Positions 24,411 through 33,700 of a stretch of 64,000 bases of DNA are shown here, one piece after another. Source of the stretch: Terriglobus roseus (lineage in GTDB: Bacteria > Acidobacteriota > Terriglobia > Terriglobales > Acidobacteriaceae). A model generated the notes under the pieces. It had not been told where the DNA came from, made no database searches, and saw nothing but the letters and a program-made list of their open reading frames with translations. The stretch is from NCBI RefSeq assembly GCF_900105625.1, contig NZ_FNSD01000001.1, positions 4,278,001 through 4,342,000 of the forward strand. The letters run 5' to 3'. Each line of letters starts with the position of its first letter. The stretch's first letter is position 1. The translations under genes were made by a program, and so were the position numbers.

Positions 24411-25891
24411 TTGCGGAACGGGATGCGGTATTGCGCCTGCTGGAGACCGGTTTCAGCCGGTTGCGGGTGCTGGTGGTGGGCGATCTGATGATTGATCGCT
24501 ACATAGTGGGTGATGTCGAACGCATCTCGCCCGAAGCTCCCGTGCCGGTACTTCGGCAGGCGCGGGAATACTCCCGCCCTGGCGGCGCGGCGAACGTAGC
24601 GATGAACCTGGCAGGCCTGGGATTGAAGACAACGCTGGCCGGATTCGTGGGACGCGATGCTTACGCGACCGAGCTCCGCGAGCTGATGAACGATGCGGGT
24701 GTTGATGCATCCGGGCTGGTTGAGTCTGAGCTGCCGACGATCGCCAAGACACGCGTTGTGAGCCGGACGCAGCAGTTGTTGCGCATCGATGTGGAGAGTC
24801 GTGAGGTTGCTTCGCCTGACGCCTTTGAGACACTCCGTGCGAGGGCTTTGACTGCCGTTGCGGACGCGGATGCCGTCATCCTTTCGGACTATGCGAAGGG
24901 CGCGCTGAGCGAAGCGATCTGCGGGGCGGTGATTGAGGCAGCGCGGTCCCGGGGCATCCCGGTGCTGGTCGATCCGAAGACACGCGATCTGACGAAGTAC
25001 GCGGGCGCCACGACCATCTGCCCTAATCTGCAGGAGCTGAGCGCGGCGACGGGCATCGATGCCTACCGCACGGATGATCTGCTGCAAGCCGGTCGCGATC
25101 TGCTGCCGGCGCTTGGGATCGAATTTCTGACGGTCACCATGAGCGAGAAGGGCATTCGGGTCCTTCGGCATGATGGCCTGCTGGAAGAAATTCATTCGCC
25201 GGCGCGGGCTCGCGAGGTCTTCGACGTTTCAGGCGCGGGCGATACGGTGATTGCAACGTTGGCTGCGGGCCTTGCGGGCGGCCTCGCCGTCGATAGCGCG
25301 GTGGAACTTGCGAATGTAGCAGCAGGAATCGTTGTGGCGAAGCTTGGCACGGTACCGGTGGCTGCGCACGAGATTGTTGCGGAGCTTACGATGTCGAGCG
25401 GCATCGCCTCTGCGGATAAGGTCCTGGAGTTTGACCGTGCCGTCGCACGCGTTGCGGAGTGGCGCGCGTCTGGCGAAAGCATCGTGTTCACCAACGGCTG
25501 CTTTGACCTGCTGCACATCGGCCACATCACGCTGCTGGAAGACTGCCGCCGCTTTGGATCGAAGCTGATCGTGGGCATGAACACCGATCGTTCCGTCAGC
25601 GACCTGAAGGGACCCACGAGGCCCATTGTTGGGCAGAACGAACGGACAAAGGTGATGGCGGCCCTCGGCTCTGTGGACATGGTCGTCCTCTTCGATGAGG
25701 AGACGCCGCTGAACCTGATCCGCGCCATGAAGCCCGACGTGCTGGTGAAGGGCGGCGACTACAACGTGCAGACTGTCGTGGGCCATGAAGACGTGATTGC
25801 GGCGGGCGGGCGTGTGGAGATTGTGCCGACCGTCGAGGGCTTCTCGACGTCGAACATCGTCAAGAAGATGGTTAAAGGAGCCGGCAGTTGA
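24407..25891 (+). CDS. hldE: Bifunctional heptose 7-phosphate kinase / heptose 1-phosphate adenylyltransferase
   Basis: ADP-heptose pathway enzyme of 494 residues with both activities. Residues 1-330 are a PfkB-type sugar kinase: VVGDLMIDRYIVGDVERISP, and DVSGAGDTVIATLA holding the catalytic Asp. Residues about 350-494 are the nucleotidyltransferase with GCFDLLHIGHITLL (364-377), the HxGH motif, and the terminal NTDRSVSDLKGP segment. It makes ADP-heptose for lipopolysaccharide inner core, supporting a Gram-negative envelope. Translation is coupled to the upstream glycosyltransferase. Confidence 0.96.
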   Translation: MIAERDAVLRLLETGFSRLRVLVVGDLMIDRYIVGDVERISPEAPVPVLRQAREYSRPGGAANVAMNLAGLGLKTTLAGFVGRDAYATELRELMNDAGVDASGLVESELPTIAKTRVVSRTQQLLRIDVESREVASPDAFETLRARALTAVADADAVILSDYAKGALSEAICGAVIEAARSRGIPVLVDPKTRDLTKYAGATTICPNLQELSAATGIDAYRTDDLLQAGRDLLPALGIEFLTVTMSEKGIRVLRHDGLLEEIHSPARAREVFDVSGAGDTVIATLAAGLAGGLAVDSAVELANVAAGIVVAKLGTVPVAAHEIVAELTMSSGIASADKVLEFDRAVARVAEWRASGESIVFTNGCFDLLHIGHITLLEDCRRFGSKLIVGMNTDRSVSDLKGPTRPIVGQNERTKVMAALGSVDMVVLFDEETPLNLIRAMKPDVLVKGGDYNVQTVVGHEDVIAAGGRVEIVPTVEGFSTSNIVKKMVKGAGS

Positions 25892-25984
25892 GAAATCCTC
25901 GCCTGCCTCGCCAGTCAGCGGAAGAGCAGAGCCCGGCCGGCGTCGTAGTTTCCACGGCATCGTAGGGTATTCTTGAATACGGAT

Positions 25985-26060
25985 GAGAGCGTAGCTCAGT
26001 TGGTAGAGCATCGCCCTTTTAAGGCGCTGGTCCTGGGTTCGAGCCCCAGCGCTCTCACCA
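25985..26060 (+). tRNA. tRNA-Lys (TTT anticodon)
   Basis: Seventy-six bases with encoded CCA. Acceptor stem GAGAGCG (25985-25991) pairs with CGCTCTC (26050-26056). The D arm is GCTC-AGTTGGTA-GAGC, the anticodon loop CTTTTAA has anticodon TTT, the T arm is CTGGG-TTCGAGC-CCCAG. The first anticodon-stem pair (T-C) is a mismatch. It lies 93 bp after hldE. Confidence 0.95.
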
Positions 26061-26167
26061 CCCCCCAACCACACTACTTAGAGCCACGGCGAAAGCTTTA
26101 CGGGCAACCGCGCCTGGACAATGAGCACGACCGGGCCATCCGCAGGCCTGACGGTACAATTCGCAAA

Positions 26168-27310
26168 ATGACGAGTTCAGAGTTGGGCGGACCACGTCGC
26201 CACTATCGAGCGTTGGATGGTCTTCGTGCGGTTGCCGCGCTTTCGGTCATCTACTATCACAGCGCAGCGAACGGCATCCACCTTCCAATCTCCCAATTGG
26301 CCTGGGTGGGAGTTGACCTGTTCTTCGTCCTGTCCGGCTTCCTGATCACGGGCGTGCTGCTGAAGACACGCGAGACGTCCAACTACTTTCGTGTGTTCTA
26401 CGGACGGCGGGCGTTACGCATCTTCCCGATCTACTATGCGGCTCTGGCGGCCATCTTCTGCGCCCACTTTGTGTTGCCTCACTATCCGGTCTACCCATGG
26501 ACCACCCAGGTTTGGTACTGGATCAATGCGAGTAACTTCCCAACCGCCATAGCTCTCGCCGGTGTGACCGACCTTACCCACTTCTGGACGCTTGCGATCG
26601 AAGAGCAGTTCTATCTGCTTTGGCCGCTGCTGGTGTACAACCTGCGCAACCGAACACTTCTGTACCTCTGCATGTTGGCGCTGCCGGTCGAGTACGCCCT
26701 GCGCCTGCTGCCGACCGTGGCGCGACTGAATGCCATCACCGATAACCAATTCAGCTATCGGCTGACACCGCTCCACTCCGAGGGACTTTTCGCCGGGGCG
26801 GCGATCGCGATCCTGCTGTCGGAAGAGGTTCTTGGGCCGTCGACCTTGAAGATGATAAGGCGCATAGCGGCTTCTGCGGGCGTCCTCGCTCTTTTGTCGG
26901 TACGGTGGAACACGGCGCCGCAGTGGATCGTCGCTTCGCGTTTCAGCCTGCTGGCAGTGGCATTCGCGGCGTTTGTCGCAATGTTGGCGGTCGGGCCTGC
27001 GGAGAGCCTTCCCGCCCGCGCACTATCTTCCGGTTTGTTGCGGAAGATCGGCAGGATGAGCTTCTCGATCTACGTGATCCATCTGCCGATCATGAACTTT
27101 CTGAAGTCGCATGTCTTCGGCTATCCCTCGACGAAGATTGCGTTGCTCGATCGCCTCATCGTGTCCCTGCTGGTCACGGTCGGGTGCGCGTCGGCGGCGT
27201 GGTGGGCCATCGAGGAGCCATGCCTGGCCATGAAGAGATTTTTCCTCTACCGCAGTGCTACAGAGACAGGAACTCGCACCGAGTATGCGCCGAGTGCCTC
27301 GGCGCTCTGA
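26168..27310 (+). CDS. Acyltransferase 3 family membrane protein (OafA/YrhL-like)
   Basis: Polytopic inner-membrane O-acyltransferase of 380 residues with about ten hydrophobic segments. Family motifs: RALDGLRAVAALSVIYYHS with the catalytic-type histidine, WVGVDLFFVLSGFLIT, RRALRIFPIYY and FWTLAIEEQFYLLWPLL. Relatives add acetyl or other acyl groups to lipopolysaccharide, exopolysaccharide or peptidoglycan. Its place before the cellulose operon and after hldE suggests a glycan target. The start at 26168 gives a normal short N-terminus. Confidence 0.9.
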   Translation: MTSSELGGPRRHYRALDGLRAVAALSVIYYHSAANGIHLPISQLAWVGVDLFFVLSGFLITGVLLKTRETSNYFRVFYGRRALRIFPIYYAALAAIFCAHFVLPHYPVYPWTTQVWYWINASNFPTAIALAGVTDLTHFWTLAIEEQFYLLWPLLVYNLRNRTLLYLCMLALPVEYALRLLPTVARLNAITDNQFSYRLTPLHSEGLFAGAAIAILLSEEVLGPSTLKMIRRIAASAGVLALLSVRWNTAPQWIVASRFSLLAVAFAAFVAMLAVGPAESLPARALSSGLLRKIGRMSFSIYVIHLPIMNFLKSHVFGYPSTKIALLDRLIVSLLVTVGCASAAWWAIEEPCLAMKRFFLYRSATETGTRTEYAPSASAL

Positions 27311-27688
27311 GTGGCCTTCAGGGCCATCCCTGCTGTCTCGTTTTTCAGCCGACGCAGGTCTCGCTCTCGCTCGCGATGCCCGGCCGCATCTCTCTGTGCC
27401 GTCAATCTTTATGCCTGTTGTCGTTACCGTTACGAGGACGCTCAATGGGTCATCCGCAGTGCCACTTAAGTATTAACGGCCAATGTTGACTTGGCATCGG
27501 CGCAGACGTAGCCTCTGCCTAGCGCACCCTTATCGCACCAACAGAAGTGCATCTGAAAGTTGAAGCAGCCAGCCGCACCGCGGTCTGGTTCACGGCCCGT
27601 TGTGCCGCGTCTGTGTCGACACATGCACCAGGTTGCCGATGGGCAACACGGCCGCGCCCAAGCGACGTGTTCACGGAGTACCGAAGGC
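27311..27688. other. Leader/intergenic region before the cellulose operon
   Basis: This 378-bp gap has no convincing gene. It holds a weak hairpin after the acyltransferase stop (TGGCC/GGCCA, 27312-27326) and a sigma70-like promoter at 27486-27514. The transcript would have a leader of about 165 bases. I looked for a cyclic-di-GMP riboswitch and did not find its conserved core. Confidence 0.5.
27486..27514 (+). promoter_or_regulatory. Sigma70-like promoter of the cellulose operon
   Basis: TTGACT at 27486-27491 and TAGCCT at 27509-27514 with an exact 17-bp spacer. The -35 is near consensus, the -10 is weak. It is the best promoter-like match before the bcs genes. Confidence 0.45.
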
Positions 27689-30600
27689 ATGGACGAGTTC
27701 GCGATCAACCCGACAGATGTAGAGGAACTGGTGCCTGAGCCAGAGACGCCGGAAGACGTAGCGGTCCTTTACACGTGGGCGAACGTCCACGGCGGCAAAT
27801 ACCGGGACTTCTCCGCATCGCGCCGCGAATATCGCGCACAGCAGCGCCATCGCATGGTGGAGGCGCAGCGCCAGGCTGAGCTGGAGGCTGCTCGCGAGAG
27901 CGAGGAGAAGGCTGCGCGCGAGTTGGAAGCGGCACACCAGCTGGGAATCGCCGCAGGCAAGACGGCCTTACCATCCGCAGAGGCAGAAGAGATTCGCCTT
28001 CGCGCTGAAGAACGTGCCGGGCAGGAACGACTGGCTGCACAGAAACACGTACAGACCGCCGAAGATCTGCGACTGGCCCTCGAAGAGGCTGAGCGCGAGA
28101 TGGAAGAGGCTCGTCGCCGCGCCGAGGAACAGGCTGCACGTTACGCCGAGGCAGACGCTCGTTGGCGTGCACAGCAACGGGGCATGGCTGAAGTTGTTCC
28201 CGGCGAAATCAATGATCCGTATTACTTCGCCGGTCCGTTGGATCCGGGGGCATTCGCACCCGGCAAGGGCGTTCGCAGCTCCATGCCCCGGCGCATATCG
28301 TCCGAGCGTCGCATTGTGGATTCGTACTATCGCGCCCGTGGTGAAAGCAACCCCGAAGGGAACCCGCGCAGGGGAGACGTTCGCCGCGACGACGAGGCTA
28401 TCGGTCTGTTTGAGGCCGGTGGCCGGATCAGCTCCGGCCACAGACCCATTTATCGTGAGGCAGCGTCACAGCCCCCGATCGAGCACTCAGGGAATCATCC
28501 CGAGACTCAGCCGCGTCCTGCTGCAGACCGCGGCGAGCGGGACGTCGATGCTTCGCAGGATTCGGCCTCTGGCAACGTGCCTTCGCCCGATGCGCGCAGC
28601 CGCAGTCGCGAGAGTGCTTCCGATGTGCTGGCGCGAACCACGCGCCGTCCTCGTGCCAACGGAGAAGCTCCGATGGCGGGCGAGTATAGCGATTACGCGT
28701 CCCGTAGCTTCGAAGCGGACGGCCGCAATGCATCGGCGTATACGCCTTCTCCTGAGCCGCGCCGCCAGATCGAGTCGGACGACTCTGTCGACTTCCGTCC
28801 CGCCGGGGCGGAGCCAGGTCGTCCGGCTGGAGTTGAACTTCCACGCGACCTAGCAGGCGTCAGCAACAACGCCGGTTTCGAGGAAACGGCACCCCGACCC
28901 GCACGCACCCACTATGACGACCGTCCGCAGACGTCGCTGCTTCCCCCCCAACCGGCTCGCGAAGAACTCGCCCGTCGGGAAGATCGGCCGGCCTGGCTTG
29001 GACGGGATGCTCGACCGAGCGATAAGGACGTCACTCCGCAGGGTTTCCGCGAAGCCGATGAGCGGGAGATAGAAGGCCGTCGCCGTGAGCGCGATGCCTT
29101 TGAGGAATTCCTCTCACGGACTGCGGACCTCACGCCGCGGTCGACGGACGATCGTCCGGCACGCTCGGCCTACGTGGAACGCGATGAGGTCCGCGACGAT
29201 CGCCGCGAAGCGCGCGCCGACACACGTCCCACGCCGGACCGCGAAGGTCTGCGTGAGGAGGAAGAACTCCCGATTCGCCGGAACGACAACCTGCAGGATG
29301 ACTTTGCCGAGCGGCGTGCGTCCGTGGACCGGCTGCCCGCGATACCAGAACGTGGCGCCTACCGAGAGAAGTCTGGCGAGCTGCCAGTAGTCCGCAGCGC
29401 GCAACGCACGTCGCCCACGGCAGCCTATGAAATTCCCGGCGTTCGTGAGGTGCCGGTGCCCCGCGAAACGATTTCGCCGCGCGAGACAGGCTCTTTGCCC
29501 ACCTCAGAGTTTCCTTTCGGGGCCACATCGCGTCCGGATGGGGAGATCGCCTGGCCGCGAAGTGAACGCCGCCGTTTCCCCCGATCGTCCGGCTCACATG
29601 GAATCGCGACACAGCTGAGTGACAGCCGCGAGTATCGGGCAGCAGCCCGCGCTTCGGAACTGGAAGAGAAGATCGACCGCTCGCGCCTGCAATCGGCTCG
29701 TCGTGAGGTCGATCTGCGGGAGGACTCCCGGCAGGATCCGGCGGGGGGCGTCTACGTATCCGGGCCGACCGCTCCCGCAGGCTTCCCTGCGTCCGCTGGT
29801 ATGCCTGCGCCACGTGCGACGGACACGCTGCAGCGGTCGCAGGAGCGGGTCGCCGCGCGCTGGTTTGCCCTGAAGGGCCTGATGGGTTCCAACACTGAAG
29901 CTGTACCCGATGCGCTGTCGCAAGCGCGACCGGTGACCGAGACAAGCGCGCCGATGCTGTCGATCGTTGCGTTGTCGGGCGGCGTAGGGAAAACAAGCCT
30001 GGTCGCCACGCTGGGAAGAGCCCTGTCCTCCGTTGGCGAGCGGGTTCTGCTGGCAGACACCACCGCGCATGGTCTGCTGCCGTATTACTTCGGCGCGCGT
30101 GAATTGCGGCCAGACGTTGTGCGGACCTTCTCGCCACCGCCCGGCAGCATCGATGCGCCGGTGTACATGGTCAACTACCAGACCGATCGCCTCGCCACGG
30201 ATGACGCCGGTCAGGTGAACCTGGTGGAAGAGATTGGCCGTCACAGCAAAGGGACGCAGCGCGTCCTGCTGGACGTGAATGGATCCAGCGCATGGCTCGT
30301 TCGCCGGCTTGCGCGCCTCAACTCCGCCGTCCTGGTGCCGATCACGCCGGATATGAACTCCGTTCTGAGCATCCAGAACGTCGAACGTTTCTTTGGGGGT
30401 ACACAAGATAGTGAGGGCAGGCCTGTTTCGCCCTACTATGTTCTGAACCAGTTTGATGCGTCGTTGCCGTTGCACCTGGATGTCCGCGAGGTGCTGCGTC
30501 AGCAGCTTGGAAACCGCCTGTTGCCCGTGATGATCCGGCGGTCACAGTCTGTGTCCGAAGCACTCGCAGAAGGAATGACCGTGATTGATTACGCCCCCGA

Positions 30601-30703
30601 ATCGGCAGTGACCGAGGATTACATACAGTTGGCCGAATGGGTCCGTCACCTTGCAGCGCCTGCGAGCATTGGTCTTCGCAGAATGCGCTGGAGCGAACGA
30701 TGA
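27689..30703 (+). CDS. bcsQ: BcsQ-type ParA/MinD ATPase with a very long N-terminal extension
   Basis: Protein of 1004 residues; only the last 250 are BcsQ-like. Residues 1-60 carry an acidic start and VAVLYTWANVHGGKYRDFSA, which looks conserved. About 60-170 are Ala/Glu/Arg helix with heptad character, probably a coiled coil. About 180-740 are Arg/Asp/Glu/Pro-rich, low complexity and probably disordered. The ATPase domain begins near 757 with Walker A LSGGVGKTS (about 762-770), then VLLADTTAHGLLPYYFG and LLDVNGSSAWLVRRLAR. In E. coli BcsQ directs cellulose synthase to the pole and is needed for secretion. ATG 27689 has GGAG ten bases before it. The stop overlaps the bcsAB start (ATGA). Confidence 0.82.
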   Translation: MDEFAINPTDVEELVPEPETPEDVAVLYTWANVHGGKYRDFSASRREYRAQQRHRMVEAQRQAELEAARESEEKAARELEAAHQLGIAAGKTALPSAEAEEIRLRAEERAGQERLAAQKHVQTAEDLRLALEEAEREMEEARRRAEEQAARYAEADARWRAQQRGMAEVVPGEINDPYYFAGPLDPGAFAPGKGVRSSMPRRISSERRIVDSYYRARGESNPEGNPRRGDVRRDDEAIGLFEAGGRISSGHRPIYREAASQPPIEHSGNHPETQPRPAADRGERDVDASQDSASGNVPSPDARSRSRESASDVLARTTRRPRANGEAPMAGEYSDYASRSFEADGRNASAYTPSPEPRRQIESDDSVDFRPAGAEPGRPAGVELPRDLAGVSNNAGFEETAPRPARTHYDDRPQTSLLPPQPAREELARREDRPAWLGRDARPSDKDVTPQGFREADEREIEGRRRERDAFEEFLSRTADLTPRSTDDRPARSAYVERDEVRDDRREARADTRPTPDREGLREEEELPIRRNDNLQDDFAERRASVDRLPAIPERGAYREKSGELPVVRSAQRTSPTAAYEIPGVREVPVPRETISPRETGSLPTSEFPFGATSRPDGEIAWPRSERRRFPRSSGSHGIATQLSDSREYRAAARASELEEKIDRSRLQSARREVDLREDSRQDPAGGVYVSGPTAPAGFPASAGMPAPRATDTLQRSQERVAARWFALKGLMGSNTEAVPDALSQARPVTETSAPMLSIVALSGGVGKTSLVATLGRALSSVGERVLLADTTAHGLLPYYFGARELRPDVVRTFSPPPGSIDAPVYMVNYQTDRLATDDAGQVNLVEEIGRHSKGTQRVLLDVNGSSAWLVRRLARLNSAVLVPITPDMNSVLSIQNVERFFGGTQDSEGRPVSPYYVLNQFDASLPLHLDVREVLRQQLGNRLLPVMIRRSQSVSEALAEGMTVIDYAPESAVTEDYIQLAEWVRHLAAPASIGLRRMRWSER

Positions 30704-33700
30704 CACAAACGCGACTCTGGAAGCAGTTTGAGAGTGGCGATAACGTTTTGCTGACAGTCCTTCGCATTGTGGTAGTGTGCGTATCCATTGGCGTCCTGCT
30801 CTATGCAGGCGCTCTGGAACTGACATGGCCGCAGCAGGCCGTGCTTGGCGTGGTTTCTGTACTGATCGCGGTCTGGATGGATCGCTCGTCTTCGAGCTAC
30901 CTGATCACACTGACGCTGATGATGGCCTCGTGCTATTCCACCTTTCGCTATGCCTACTGGCGTATCGAAACCGTCATCCAGTTCTTCCGGAATCCCTCGA
31001 CGCAGTGGAACGCGCTGGATGCGTTCTTTATTGGCACGCTGGTCTTCGCTGAAGCATATGCCTTCTCGATCCTCTATCTCGGTTACATGCAGACGCTGTG
31101 GCCCCTGCGCCGCACGCCGGTGCCATTACCGGACGATCCCCAGGAGTGGCCCGAGATCGATCTCCTGATCCCGACCTACAATGAGCCGCTGAGCGTCGTT
31201 CGGTATACCGCCCTTGCGGCCATGCACATCGACTGGCCTGCCGATAAGCTCAACGTCTACGTTCTGGATGATGGCAAGCGCGAGGAGTTCCGGGTCTTCT
31301 GTGAAGAGGCCGGCATCGGCTACATGACCCGGGATGACAACCAGCATGCGAAGGCAGGCAATATCAACCGCGCGTTGAAGCGGCTGAAGGCTCCGCTCGT
31401 TGCCATCTTCGATAGTGACCACGTTCCCACGCGATCGTTTCTGCAGGTCACCGTTGGCTGGTTCGTGCGTGACGAAAAACTGGGCATGCTGCAAACGCCG
31501 CATCACTTCTACTCGCCCGATCCGTTTGAGCGCAACCTGGGGCAGTTCCGTACCATTCCGAATGAGGGCGAGCTCTTCTACGGCATCGTTCAGGATGGCA
31601 ACGACTTCTGGAACGCGACGTTCTTCTGCGGCTCGTGCGCGGTTCTGCGGCGCACCGCACTCGACGAGATCGGCGGCATCGCCGTCGAGACGGTAACGGA
31701 AGACGCGCATACTAGCCTGCGTATGCAGATGAATGGCTGGAACACGGCGTACATCAATATTCCGCAAGCGGCCGGTCTGGCGACGGAACGCCTCAGCGGC
31801 CATGTGAAGCAGCGGATTCGGTGGGCTCGCGGCATGATCCAGATCCTGCGTGCCGATAACCCGCTCTTCGCGCATGGTCTGAAGCCGATGCAACGGCTTT
31901 GCTATTTCAACGCCATGACGCACTTCCTGTATGGCCTGCCGCGCATGATCTTTCTCTTCGCGCCGCTGATCTACCTTGTGCTGGGTCATACCAACGTACC
32001 CGGCTACTGGGCGGCCATCCTCGCCTACGCGTTCCCGCACCTGGTGCTGTCGTCCATGACGAACTCGCGCATCCAGGGCCAGCATCGCCATTCCTTCTGG
32101 AATGAGATCTATGAGACGGTCCTGGCACCGTACATCCTGTTCCCGACGTTGATGGCTGTCATCAATCCGAAGCTGGGGTCATTCAACGTCACGGCGAAAG
32201 GCGGCGTGGTCAATCGACGCTTCTTTGATTCGCGCATTGCGCTGCCATTCCTGACAATCCTTGCGTTCAACTTTCTCGGGATGCTCTGCGCCATTCCGCG
32301 GTACTGGCAGTTTCCTGTGTTCCACGGCGGTCTTCTCGCGAGCGTGTTGAACGTTCCGGCGAACATGTATGACGGCGCGCATCCGGGAACCATCGTCATG
32401 AACCTGATCTGGACGCTGTTTAATACGCTGATCCTGGGCGTGGCGTGCGGGGTTGCGTGGGAGAACCAGCAGCGGCGTCAGACCGTGCGTGTGACCATGC
32501 AGGTGCCCGCCACTATTCAACTGCCGGATGGTGCGCTGATCACCGGTGTCACCGCCGATGTCTCGAGCGGCGGCGTGATGATGGAGACTGACGAGCCCGC
32601 GGACCTGCGCGGTGGCGAGCCCGTTCGCATTCACTTCCCCGTGTTGGACGGCGAGGAATCGCTGCCCGCAACGATCGTGCGCGTGAGCGGTACAGAGCTG
32701 CGAGCACAGTTCGATCCGCTCTCCATCCCCGAAGAAGAAGCCCTGACACAGGTCCTGTATTCCCGCGCTGACACTTGGCTGGGATGGGGCGAAGCACGCG
32801 ATGCAGACAGGCCACTGAAGAGCCTGTGGCTCATTATGACTCTTGCAGTCATTGGTCTGAGGGAGACGTTACGGGGCCTGATGAACAATAGTCACGGCAG
32901 TTCTGCGGACGCACCAAAGTCGCGCCTGGTCGCCAGTGTGGCTCCTCTCGGCCTGATCCTTGCGATCGGGCTTGGCTTGATGATGCCGGCGCGTCCGGCA
33001 CATGCGCAGTCGCTGCCATCGGCAAATGTGACGCAGGCGGCACGGGGTGGCGCGGCAAATCTTGCGGCAGACGTCCCGGGCATCATCCCGGGCTCTGCTC
33101 CCGTAGCGAAGTCGATGCCTGCAGGTCAGTTCGACAACGTCTTCACGCTGCAGGATGTGGGCGTGGCGGACACCATCGTTCTGCGAGGTGTGGACGCCTA
33201 TCACTCCGTCTACTTCGCCGTGCCGCAGACGCAGATCGTGAAGACCGCGAAGCTGAAGCTTCGCTTCCACTTTTCGCCGGGCCTGCTGCCCGCTCTGAGC
33301 CATCTGAAGGTGTCGATCAACGGTACGCTTTTCGCCACGCTGCCTGTTACCTCGCAGCCGGACTTCGCCGGTCTGCCTGCCGACCTCTCTCCGAGACAGA
33401 AAGTGGCAGAGAGTCAGAAGCTCTCTGTGCGTCGCACCAGCGAAAACAATGCGCTGCTGGAAGCGACACTGGAGATGCCGGCCGAGATGCTGGTGCGCGA
33501 CAACCAGATCACTTTTGAGTTCATCGGTCACTACACCCTGCAGTGCGAAGACCCAACGCACTCAACGCTGTGGTCGCATGTGGACAACAGCAGCTCCATC
33601 GAACTCACAGGGAATCTGTTGCCGCTGCAGGACGACCTGAAGCTGCTGCCGCTGCCGTTCTACGACGCTGCGGTGAACCTGCATCCGGTAGTCCCCATTG

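Noticed and set aside
27311-27688. Cyclic-di-GMP riboswitch before the cellulose operon
   Set aside because: The region is long enough and the context fits, but the conserved GEMM core and its paired arms were not found; the same was true of 36486-36632.
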